Shown piece after piece: positions 1-6,822 of a DNA stretch of 41,385 bases. The notes under the pieces were generated by a model that saw nothing but the letters and a program-made list of their open reading frames with translations, was not told where the DNA came from and searched no databases. Source of the DNA: Acidobacteriota bacterium (lineage in GTDB: Bacteria > Acidobacteriota > Terriglobia > Terriglobales > Acidobacteriaceae); the NCBI GenBank assembly GCA_003225055.1, contig QIAU01000045.1:1-41385 (forward strand), written 5' to 3'. Numbering within the stretch: the first letter of the stretch is position 1; the number at the start of each line of letters is the position of its first letter. A program made the translations under genes and the position numbers.

Positions 1-96
1 ATCGGTACTCGTCTTCGTTCTGCCCTTCAACGCTACGCCAATGCCCAGCACGAACATGAAATAAAGAAGCAGAATGAGCCAGTCGATGCCTGTCAT
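1..96 (-). CDS. Sodium:solute symporter, N-terminal part (runs off window)
   Basis: Only the first 32 codons are in the window. They read MTGIDWLILLLYF, then a hydrophobic stretch (FVLGIGVAL), then KGRTKTSTD. This is the usual start of sodium/solute symporter (SSS/SGLT family) proteins: a first transmembrane helix followed by a Lys/Arg-rich loop and a T-S-T-D sequence that precedes the second helix. The ATG (96-94) overlaps the stop codon of the upstream glpD-like remnant, so translation may be coupled to it. The protein would be an inner-membrane importer driven by sodium. The substrate cannot be judged from this piece, although a porin gene lies just upstream on the same strand and the pair could handle the same solute. 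Whether the gene is complete beyond position 1 is not visible. Confidence 0.7.
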   Translation of the reverse strand, partial: MTGIDWLILLLYFMFVLGIGVALKGRTKTSTD

Positions 97-335
97 CTGG
101 GCCAAACCATGCCTTTCTCTTCGGGGAAGGTGAAGGGAGCCCGCGGGCTGGTGTTGGGTCGAAGCATCGGGTGGCGGGGCGTGCTTATGCCACGGAGTTG
201 TGCATCGAGAGCACATCCGGCGCCACTCGCTCCGCCTCCGATCACGCACAGATCTACGGCGGTGTTGGCAATGCTCCTGGGCGCTTCCTCACGAGTTTTC
301 ACTGGAGTACATTCTCCGTACGTCTTTATGATCAA
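93..335 (-). pseudogene. glpD-like FAD dehydrogenase, N-terminal fragment
   Basis: An 80-codon reading frame whose residues about 28-49 read VDLCVIGGGASGAGCALDA followed by QLRG. This is the FAD-binding Rossmann motif (GxGxxG...GxA.D...RG) found at the start of aerobic glycerol-3-phosphate dehydrogenase (GlpD). The family is about 500 residues or more. Here all similarity stops after residue 49 and the remaining 30 residues are not recognisable, so the catalytic part is deleted. It starts at a TTG overlapping the stop of the porin gene and ends overlapping the start of the symporter gene, so the remnant may survive only as a spacer that keeps the porin-symporter transcript translated. Function is almost certainly lost. 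Confidence 0.65.
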
Positions 336-1702
336 AACGTAACTTTGAGTCTGAACCCGGCGGCGACCGCGTCACCGCGGTGCGAATTGGCTCCACGGTC
401 CGCGTAATACTGCACAGCTGGCTGCAGCACGAGCCAGTGCGTGGCCTGAAACATATAGTTCAGCTCGAACGCCTTTTCTGCACCCAGCACGGGAAGTGAC
501 TGCAGCAAGTAGGACCGATCGAAATGGTCACTCACTTTGCTGTAAACAAAGCCGAACGAAACCGTGTCTTGCTTGCGCACAGGGATGGGGCCGTTGTAGC
601 GAAAACCGCCTGTGATCTGCTCGTTGATCCCATTGACTGCATCCGGGCTCCAGTCAATCGCGAAGTCGAGATCAAGCCCGCGATTACTTCCGACTTCTTT
701 TCGATAGACGGCCTGGTTCGCCATCAAGTACAGCAAATAGTTACCGCGGCGCTTCGCCTGGGTAACTGGGTCCACAAAGTCCCCGACGTTGTAGCTGGAA
801 CCGAATTTGTACTTGCCCGGATACAGTTTTCGCGAGAGAGACGAAGCCTGGAGATCAGGCGAGTTCGTCAAATAGCCGATTTCGGAGACAACCACCGGCG
901 AGTCCCTTCTGACAAATCCGAAGCCCGTTGGGTCATCGGCGTATGGGTTCCGGTTTCCTGCCAAGACCGCCGACTTGAGGTAAAGATGCTTATTCGGTAC
1001 AACCTTCGCTTCGGCAGCTGGCGTCGACGCCGGATCAAAAGACTCGTAGGTTGTGCTAAAGAGATTGCCGAGAGAGCCCCCGAGAGGCCCCAGCAGATAG
1101 GACCAACCGTACTCCTGATGTCCATAGAAATCCTGGCCAGCAAATTGGCCGACTTTTATAAACATGTGGCTCTTAAAGAGTGCTTGCTGAAACCACCACG
1201 AATCGAGGCGGAAGGTTGGGGCACTGACTAAGCTACTCGGATTCGCGATGGAGGCCAAGTGTTCTGTGCCGAGGTTTCCGCCGTTTTGCCACAAACCGGT
1301 GATGTGGAAGACAGGAGCATTCGATTCGGTCAGTCCTCCCAGGTCTACATCGACCGTACCTCGGATTCGGCCCCAATCGGTGAATCCCGGGTTCCGCCCG
1401 CCGGAAGGGTTACCCAGAAAGTCGCTAACATAATAGAACTCGAAGTTAACTCCCTTCCCTGCCAAGCGAGATCGTTCACCACCCCAGTCGCCCAACAAGT
1501 TCTGGTTGTCCGCTATCCTTTGCGCAGTGATTGGTAACGGAAACGCTGCGCCACTGGAATCGCTCGCTTTGTTCTGTGCAGTTGCGCAGGCCGCCATCAG
1601 TAGAACAACGAAGAGTACTGCGCTGATAACCCTGCGCACACAACTACCGGAGATTATGGTTGGGAATGTCGGGAATGTCGTGGGCCGTTGCTTTGGGTAC
1701 AT
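332..1702 (-). CDS. OprB-family carbohydrate-selective porin
   Basis: A 456-residue outer-membrane protein. The start at 1702 is chosen because GGAG lies 6 bases upstream and because a signal peptide follows directly: basic residues, then a hydrophobic core (VISAVLFVVLLMAACATAQ). The mature protein begins with NLLGDWGGERSRLAGKGV, the hallmark N-terminus of OprB-type carbohydrate porins, and ends in a beta-strand with terminal Phe (GFRLKVTF), as expected for BAM-assembled barrels. Aromatic and glycine-rich alternating strands run through the whole length (WWFQQALFKSHMFIKVGQFAG and similar). Such porins let sugars diffuse into the periplasm, and the neighbouring symporter could take over at the inner membrane. 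The reading frame is also open upstream of 1702 into an IS3 transposase remnant. That extension is not likely to be translated as porin. Confidence 0.85.
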   Translation of the reverse strand: MYPKQRPTTFPTFPTIISGSCVRRVISAVLFVVLLMAACATAQNKASDSSGAAFPLPITAQRIADNQNLLGDWGGERSRLAGKGVNFEFYYVSDFLGNPSGGRNPGFTDWGRIRGTVDVDLGGLTESNAPVFHITGLWQNGGNLGTEHLASIANPSSLVSAPTFRLDSWWFQQALFKSHMFIKVGQFAGQDFYGHQEYGWSYLLGPLGGSLGNLFSTTYESFDPASTPAAEAKVVPNKHLYLKSAVLAGNRNPYADDPTGFGFVRRDSPVVVSEIGYLTNSPDLQASSLSRKLYPGKYKFGSSYNVGDFVDPVTQAKRRGNYLLYLMANQAVYRKEVGSNRGLDLDFAIDWSPDAVNGINEQITGGFRYNGPIPVRKQDTVSFGFVYSKVSDHFDRSYLLQSLPVLGAEKAFELNYMFQATHWLVLQPAVQYYADRGANSHRGDAVAAGFRLKVTF

Positions 1703-1713
1703 CGCGACTCCTA

Positions 1714-1751
1714 AAATATTGCTGCGTTCGCTAAATATTGCTGCGTTCGCT
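1714..1751. repeat. Perfect 19-bp tandem duplication in porin leader
   Basis: AAATATTGCTGCGTTCGCT occurs twice without a gap (1714-1732 and 1733-1751). It lies between the IS3 orfA remnant and the ribosome binding site of the porin gene, so it sits in the porin 5' leader. A fresh slippage or an insertion/excision scar are both possible. Confidence 0.9.
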
Positions 1752-2099
1752 TCCGCTTCCTCGACGTCTCGATAGTCCTCACGGTGCACCTCTTCGTACT
1801 TCAGTCTGGCCTTGCTCTCCAGCTCCGCAATCCGGCCCTCCGGCCAACGGGCTTTCCCCTTCCCGGGAAACGCATTGCCCAGACCTTCCCGGTGCTCTTT
1901 CTTCAACGATGCATTATTGGGGTTTGACTTCTATGGCGCGCGCTAGCTCGGCAATGGGAACTCCCATCTCCAGCCGCCGAACCGCACTCAGCTTGACCTC
2001 CCGTGTAAATGTCCGTCGAGACAATCTCATGACTCAAAAACCTCGGTTTCGATGTATCTTGAGTCTTAACCGGTTGTCTCAAAATAGGGGACCACTCCA
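1752..2099 (-). mobile_element. IS3-family element remnant (orfA fragments)
   Basis: From the ATG at 2030 the frame reads MSRRxFTRE-like sequence (RLSRRTFTREVKLSAVRRLE, then GVPIAELARAIEVKPQ) and stops at TAA 1914-1916. This is the helix-turn-helix part of IS3/IS911-type OrfA transposase. The continuation (KKEHREGLGNAFPGKGKARW then PEGRIAELE) is in another frame from about 1906, so a frameshift separates the two halves. Similarity ends near residue 30 of the second piece, before the usual leucine zipper, and there is no OrfB integrase. The sequence TGGAGTGGTCCCC on this strand at 2099-2087 may be the left end of the element. No right end was found. This is a dead insertion sequence whose 3' part now abuts the porin gene. 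Confidence 0.7.
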
Positions 2100-2671
2100 C
2101 TCAGGGATCGGCCACCTCACATCAATCGATGTGACGCTGCGAACACAAGTGAAATGCAAGCGAGGTTCAGGCACTCAGACACGAGAGCCGAATGTGCCTG
2201 TGTACGGCAGAAGCCTCTTGAGAATTTACTGAAGACTTTAAGAGGGTTGCGAACGATATCCGTTCAGAACTGCAACCCAAGAAGGGCTGAGCGCTGGAAC
2301 CAGACACGCCGTAGCCTGGTCAATTGACGATAGAAAATCAGCATTACAGCCAAAGTTGTGGCGCTCCTCGTTGATGCACTTGCGACCTTGCACACTTGGA
2401 TGGTCCTCGCTCCGTCCGACGCAAAACAAAGCGACCAGCTCCAGTAACCGGGATTCGTTCAAAGATGGCAAACTGGCGATGCTGCTACTTACCAATCCCT
2501 CTACTACCTCTACCCCAGCACCACCATTCGCCAGCACTGTTGAACTGGCTGGGCAGTTTTCGCATCGAAAAGAGGTGTCGTTTTTCTCAGCAACAGCGTG
2601 CTAGAAATCGACATCTCGGAACGGCTCGGATTGGCGGTGATTGGAAGCCGGGCTCAAAGGAGAAAAAGAAC
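2100..2671. other. Non-coding stretch, nothing convincing
   Basis: Between the IS remnant and the otsAB pseudogene I see no recognisable gene on either strand. The short open frames here have no ribosome binding site and no family resemblance. A small palindrome CACATCAATCGATGTG lies near 2117-2132. The promoter for otsAB, if it still exists, should be in this stretch. Confidence 0.5.
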
Positions 2672-4053
2672 GTGGGCTTACAGCCGGTCACCAGATTATC
2701 TGCAGAACCGAGCGGCGGCGCTCGCCTCATCGTGGTCTCAAACCGCCTTCCTCTGACATTGCGAAAAGCCGAGGATGGCTGGAGTACCGAACACAGCTCC
2801 GGAGGCTTGGCCAGCGCTATGAACCGCTTACTGCGAAAAGGAGGCGGCGACTGGATCGGGTGGGCGGGGTACAGCAACGAGCAGCAGCAAGAAGAGCGCC
2901 GGGCGGTCCTCCAAGAATGGGCGGAAAGAGACCGCTGCTTCGCCGTCGAAATTCCCCGGATATCGCCAAAGGATTTTACCAGGGCTATGCCAACCAGACA
3001 TTGTGGCCAGTGTTTCGCGGGCGCTGCTGCCAAAATGGGCGAGGCACTCCTGATCAATCCCTTTGACGAGGAGCGCACCCCATCCACGATTGCGCGCGCT
3101 GACGCTCGATGAACAGGACCGGCGCCTGCGCATGACCATGCTTCATCAAAGAGTGACACGGAACAATGTTTTCCGCTGGGGGGAGCGGTTTCTTTCATCG
3201 CTCGAAGAAGCTGTCTCAGAGCGCGGGCGCTATATCGACACGCTGCCGCAGCCGCTGAGGATGACGGAAGTCCGCGACGCTTACCTGCGAGCCAGCCGGC
3301 GCATCTTGATTCTCGACCATGACGGAACGCTCGTTCCTGTTGCCGCTCGTTCCTGTTGCGAAGAGGCCTCAACAGGCAGCCCCGCCCAATCGCCTGCTCG
3401 ATCTGTTGACCGCCCTCGCGGCCGATTCGCGGAATTGCCTGGCCTTGCTTTCCGGCAGATCGACAGAGAACTTAGATCGGTGGTTTGGTTCGGTTCGCGG
3501 ACTCTGGCTAGCAGCCGAACATGGCGCGGAGTTGAAGTCTCCGTCGGCAGACACGTGGGAACCCTTGCGGTCGCAGGTGCAAACGGATTGGAAATCCACA
3601 GTTATGCCGATCTTGGAGCACTTTGTGGATCGTACGCCCGGCAGCTTTTTGGAAGAAAAGAAGTATGCAGTGGTCTGGCACTATCGCATGGTTGAACCGG
3701 AGTTCGGCGAGTGGCTGGCCAACGAACTGGTATCGATGTTGGAGGCGATGCTTGCCGAGACGGAGTTGAGAGCATTCAGGGGAGAAAAGATTGTAGAGGT
3801 CAAGCCGGTTTGGGCAAACAAGGGCGAGGTGCTTGACCGCCTGCTCGCGCTATACCCCGATCCCGACTTCATCTTTGCGGCTGGCGACGATCGCACCGAT
3901 GAAGACCTTTTTGAGAGATCGCTAAACGGCGCTCGGACCGTCCACATCGGTCTGGGCCCGACGCACGCTTCGTACGTTGTGCCGGATTTCGAAGAGTTAC
4001 GCACGGTCCTGGGATCGTTCGCCAGCCCTGAAGACACCCGCAAAGCATCCTGA
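2672..4053 (+). pseudogene. otsAB: Bifunctional trehalose-6-P synthase/phosphatase, broken
   Basis: The probable start is GTG 2672 with AAAGGAG upstream. The first frame (ARLIVVSNRLPLTL, then SSGGLASAMNRLL and DWIGWAG) is the N-terminus of glycosyltransferase-20 trehalose-6-phosphate synthase. A shift near 2970 moves to a frame reading GFYQGYANQTLWPVF. The next recognisable piece (FAGAAAKMGEALLINPFDEE) is the GT20 C-terminus, so the catalytic core of roughly 300 residues is missing. A second shift near 3095 (GC-repeat slippage) leads into LTLDEQDRR and then NNVFRWGERFLSSL. This runs without a stop into a HAD phosphatase start (ILILDHDGTLVPVA). A 16-bp duplication at 3328-3359 shifts the frame again, after which the phosphatase reads cleanly (LLSGRSTENL, WANKGEVLDRLL, AAGDDRTDEDLF) to the stop. 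The ancestral protein was an OtsA-OtsB fusion making trehalose. The present gene cannot make either full enzyme, although a separate start inside the otsB part (3319) could give a phosphatase lacking its DxDGT motif. Confidence 0.85.
3328..3359. repeat. 16-bp tandem duplication that frameshifts otsB
   Basis: CGCTCGTTCCTGTTGC is present twice in direct succession (3328-3343 and 3344-3359). Removing one copy restores a continuous phosphatase frame (DGTLVPVAKRPQQAAPP). The duplication falls immediately after the catalytic DxDGT motif. Confidence 0.95.
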
Positions 4054-4074
4054 TCTTCGTTCGCGAAACATTCT

Positions 4075-4415
4075 TCAGTCAACAAATCTGATGCCCCATT
4101 CAGAAACGTGCATCTGCATTCCGTCGTGAGCGACAAGAATCTCGAGCCCTCTTTACCTTCGCAACGCCTGGATTCGCTGGCTCGGTGGACGGCCTCCCCT
4201 AGCGATCTCAGAGCCGCAATGGGTAATGATCGCCTGTTTGATTGCGTACTCGCGACATCGCTCCAACTGATCGCGTATTGAGGCATGGCCTATCATCGTG
4301 TTGCCTCTTCGGCGCAACAGTGGCCCCGGTGATGGAGGCTCCGTCGCCAACATAGAGCTTCAGGCCCGGCACGTTTTCGTCGATCCTCAAGGCCAACGGC
4401 TAGGATGTCAAAGTC
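4075..4415 (-). pseudogene. Metallo-beta-lactamase-fold hydrolase, C-terminal remnant
   Basis: Pieces in different frames on this strand line up as the C-terminal half of an MBL-fold hydrolase. They read NDFDILA, then LRIDENVPGLKLYVGDGASI, then RRRGNTMIGHASIRDQLERC and AIITHCGSEIARG, and finally EILVAHDGMQMHVSEWG ending at the stop at 4075-4077. The TH-C-GSE and AHDGM elements are the late metal-site strands of this fold. At least three frame changes are needed (near 4390, 4330 and 4165), and the N-terminal HxHxDH motif is not found upstream. The gene converges on otsAB. The stretch from about 4415 to 4689 may hold further unrecognisable remains of the same gene. Confidence 0.6.
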
Positions 4416-4689
4416 GTTCAGGACTTGTGCGTCATGCCACATCGAGGATGACGCTCGCTGAGCCCGCAAAAGTGGGCCGCCCAGAGCAAAGTGGTGAGCA
4501 TGATTCGCCCCAAAGAGCGTGTATTTTCTGTGTATCGCGGCGAAGAGGGACTTTCGGCGTAACGTCTTGAAAAGAATTGGCGTCCCCGACGGGATTTGAA
4601 ATGGGGCTTCATGCCCTGAAGGCCGGACAGCCGGATGCGGAACATTTCCCCCGCAATCGTCGTATCGTAAAGCAAAAGGAGGCCCAATC

Positions 4690-5007
4690 ATGTACTGCAA
4701 CGCTTGCGGCAAGGCCATCGCTGAGGACGGCCGCGTTTGCTCCTACTGCGGCAACGTGGTGGGGATTCCGCCCACGCCGAAGAAACTGATGCGCTCCCGC
4801 GCAGAGAGAAAGATTGCGGGCGTTTGTGCCGGGCTAGCTCAGTATTTCGATCTCGACGCATCGCTTGTGCGCATCCTCTGCTTCTTCATCGCGCTCGCTA
4901 CCGGAGTATTTCCGGGCGTCGTCACGTACCTGCTCGCATGGATCATCGTTCCAGAGGAGCCACAACTGAAACCGGTGGTCGCTGCACAACAGCCAGTGAC
5001 GAGTTAG
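4690..5007 (+). CDS. Zinc-ribbon PspC-domain membrane protein
   Basis: A 105-residue protein with a strong ribosome binding site (AAGGAGG) ahead of the ATG. Residues 3-20 form a zinc ribbon (CNACGKAIAEDGRVCSYCG, two CxxC pairs). Residues 35-92 are a PspC domain: a basic segment (LMRSRAERKIAGVCAGLAQY), the motif FDLDASLVRI, and a hydrophobic helix ending in YLLAWIIVPEE. PspC proteins are inner-membrane partners in envelope-stress (phage-shock) responses. Stand-alone zinc-ribbon versions like this are common in Acidobacteria and other phyla and their exact role is not settled. No pspA or pspF lies nearby. The frame is intact and stands out among the surrounding pseudogenes. Confidence 0.88.
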   Translation: MYCNACGKAIAEDGRVCSYCGNVVGIPPTPKKLMRSRAERKIAGVCAGLAQYFDLDASLVRILCFFIALATGVFPGVVTYLLAWIIVPEEPQLKPVVAAQQPVTS

Positions 5008-5225
5008 GGATCTGGCGCGGGTTCACGAATCCTTAGAGCACTACACTCCAGATCACGCTGATCTTGATCTGGCGGTAGTGGGACAGGTATCCTTTCGGGT
5101 CGGCCTCCAAGCGGGCATATATCGCTTCCTTCACAATGGTGTTCCGCCATCCCCCACCGAACGATGCAGGCGACACAAAACGTGACGGCGCAAGGGGTGG
5201 TCTTGGGGCAACCGGGGACCTGTCA

Positions 5226-5504
5226 CTACTCATCATTATTATTTGTCGGCTGCGGCAGCGGCTTCAAGAATTCAACCACGTCACTCTTGTCTTGATCGGA
5301 CAGGCCCAAGCTGAAACAGCTGTCATAGTGGTTCACAACATCCAACAGCGTGCCAAAACGCCCATCGTGGTAGAAGCCACCTTTGGCATGCGTCCACAGG
5401 CCGTTCAGAGGTGAAGTGCGGTAGCGTTTGTCCGGGGCACGATCCGCCTGGAAGCTGTCCACGCAGACTTCGCTCGGAGTGTGCTCAACCCGGCCATATT
5501 GAAA
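5226..5504 (-). pseudogene. c-type cytochrome (CcP/MauG-like) C-terminal fragment
   Basis: The frame reads ADRAPDKRYRTSPLNGLW, then THAKGGFYHDGRFGTLLDVV and NHYDSCFSLGLSDQDKSDVV, ending with a stop at 5226. The pattern R..PLRGLW..GGFYHDGR..TL.DVV.HY followed by L...EK.DLVE.L is typical of the C-terminal haem domain of cytochrome c peroxidase/MauG-like di-haem proteins and related membrane-bound cytochromes. No CxxCH is present in what is left, so the haem-attachment part has been lost. The same reading frame continues backwards past a TGA (5505-5507) into a response-regulator receiver, so two unrelated gene ends have been joined. Confidence 0.6.
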
Positions 5505-5672
5505 TCAAGCACAACAATCGATCACATTGGAGCGTGCCAGAGCCAGACCGGCTTCGCCATCAGTAGCAGTGAAAACGTCGTAGCCTTCGGCTTCAAGCAT
5601 CAGCTTGCGGATTTCAAGCCGTTCGGGTTCATCGTCGATACAGAGAAGACTGGACTTTCCCCCCCAAGGTTA
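5505..5672 (-). pseudogene. Response-regulator receiver domain, N-terminal fragment
   Basis: On this strand the frame reads SSLLCIDDEPERLEIRKLML, then EAEGYDVFTATDGEAGLAL and ARSNV. This is the first half of a CheY-like receiver: the acidic pair DD in the beta-1 loop, helix 1 and strand 2, and the DG(x)EAL-type turn. It stops before the phosphorylated Asp of beta-3, at TGA 5505-5507, and has no clear start codon. A run of seven G/C bases precedes it. It joins in frame to the cytochrome fragment, marking a deletion junction. Confidence 0.65.
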
Positions 5673-5692
5673 GGGTCCTAGTGTGCTGATGC

Positions 5693-6208
5693 TCACTTCG
5701 TTCCAAGTTGGCACCGTCGCCGACTGTAAATTTCGCGCAGCACTTCTGCCTGTTGCCGCATTAGCTTAGCCCATTGTGCATCCGTGTCTGACATGGCCTT
5801 GTACTCCCGACGCAAAGCTACCGTTGGCAGACTCGACAAACTGGTTGCGATTCGTCTCGACTGAGCCTCGCTCAGGGCTGCTTGCCCTTCCAACGCCGCT
5901 ATGACGTCTGCAATTCGAGGGTCCTTGGTCCCCTTCATCTGACCGGTCATGATTTGCACGTCAGTTTTCCTCAGCCCCGCCATAGTCCAGAAGTACCAAC
6001 CTCTGGATGGCCCGGCAAGTCTGGCTAATTCCAAGTAGCAGTCAGTCGGCGGTGCCTGCATTCCCCGCTCCCAGCGGGAGCAGGTCATTGCTGAGACGTT
6101 GAGCCTTTTCCCCAATTCCACCTGAGAGAGGTTCAGCGTCTTTCTAAGCGATCTTATCTCGTTGGCCCAATCGGGAGTTGTGGGTCGTGTGCGACGATTG
6201 CGCGACAA
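5693..6208 (-). CDS. XRE-family helix-turn-helix regulator
   Basis: A 171-residue protein. Residues about 14-70 are an HTH_3/XRE DNA-binding domain: EIRSLRKTLNLSQVELGKRL, then NVSAMTCSRWERGMQAPPTD and YLELARL. The C-terminal 100 residues are helical and charged, with no recognised ligand domain. The only in-frame start is TTG 6208 with a weak G-rich upstream sequence, so the true start could be a little different. It is transcribed divergently from the downstream secreted-protein gene across an AT-rich region with a TTAAC/GTTAA dyad, which could be its own operator. Targets are unknown. Confidence 0.75.
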   Translation of the reverse strand: MSRNRRTRPTTPDWANEIRSLRKTLNLSQVELGKRLNVSAMTCSRWERGMQAPPTDCYLELARLAGPSRGWYFWTMAGLRKTDVQIMTGQMKGTKDPRIADVIAALEGQAALSEAQSRRIATSLSSLPTVALRREYKAMSDTDAQWAKLMRQQAEVLREIYSRRRCQLGTK

Positions 6209-6294
6209 GCAGAGCCCCCAATCTGGCGGACGATCGGCGACACTTTCAATGTGCCGGCGCTATCTGCGGTTTTCTGTGCACCTATCGCATTTAG

Positions 6295-6324
6295 TTAACG
6301 TAAATGATAGCACAAATATGTTAA
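6295..6324. promoter_or_regulatory. AT-rich divergent region with TTAAC-N20-GTTAA dyad
   Basis: Within the divergent intergenic region, TTAAC (6295-6299) and GTTAA (6320-6324) form a dyad about two helical turns apart, in a strikingly AT-rich patch for this window. The position upstream of an XRE regulator suggests an autoregulatory operator or overlapping promoters. This is an inference from layout only. Confidence 0.3.
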
Positions 6325-6813
6325 AAACCTGTTCGGATTCAACGCGGTTGCTGCAGTGGCTCAAAATCCGCAATACCGGCTTACACGCGGCGAGGGAGTT
6401 GCATAGTGCAACCTCCATAAGAGGGCGGTACCTTATCGTGGTTCTTTTGAGCCTTGCGGGTCAGGTCTTTGCAACAGCTCAGAGAGTACCTAATAATGAA
6501 GCGTTCGAGCGCGTTTCAATTGGCGCATACGACCCGGAGGCGTGGAACGGAATAGTGTTTGATGCTGCAGCTTTGGGACAACGGTTGCCCTTTGCAATAC
6601 GAGTTGGGTCGAAGTCTGAAAAGTTTCTTGAATGGAGATCGGGTATTCGACGCTGTATGCGAAGTAGGCCAGCAGGCACCCGACGGCTCTTATGCGCGGA
6701 TGAGTTGGAGCCATTTCCCTCGAACGGCCGCGGTCACGCTAGAATGGGCACGTATTGATGCGACGACCGTGGTGGGAAGGATTAAGGCAGTGGGACTGGG
6801 AGGACCTTCCTGA
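6318..6813 (+). pseudogene. Secreted protein of unknown family, frameshifted
   Basis: The first frame from about 6318 contains a signal-peptide-like segment (RGRYLIVVLLSLAGQVFATA) followed by AQRVPNNEAF, ERVSIGAYDPEAWNGIVFD. Past about 6560 this frame loses protein character. The neighbouring frame reads MLQLWDNGCPLQYELG, then KSFLNGDRVFDAVCEVGQQ and SWSHFPRTAAVTLEWARID ending at 6813. The two pieces probably formed one exported protein of about 160 residues. The exact frameshift is somewhere between about 6550 and 6640. I do not recognise the family. It ends 10 bases before the NHL-repeat gene, so it may once have been the first gene of that operon. Confidence 0.5.
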
Positions 6814-6822
6814 TAAGGCTCC

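Noticed and set aside
1703-1906. Long version of the porin starting at 1906
   Set aside because: The extra 68 residues come from an IS3 transposase remnant and would put the signal peptide internal.
2587-3372. 261-codon minus-strand frame opposite otsAB
   Set aside because: It is the GC-driven shadow of the trehalose gene; composition is Arg/Ser-rich and unlike a protein.
5033-5236. 67-codon minus-strand frame
   Set aside because: A plausible tail (YLSHYRQIKISVIW) but no family match, start signal or context; too weak to call.
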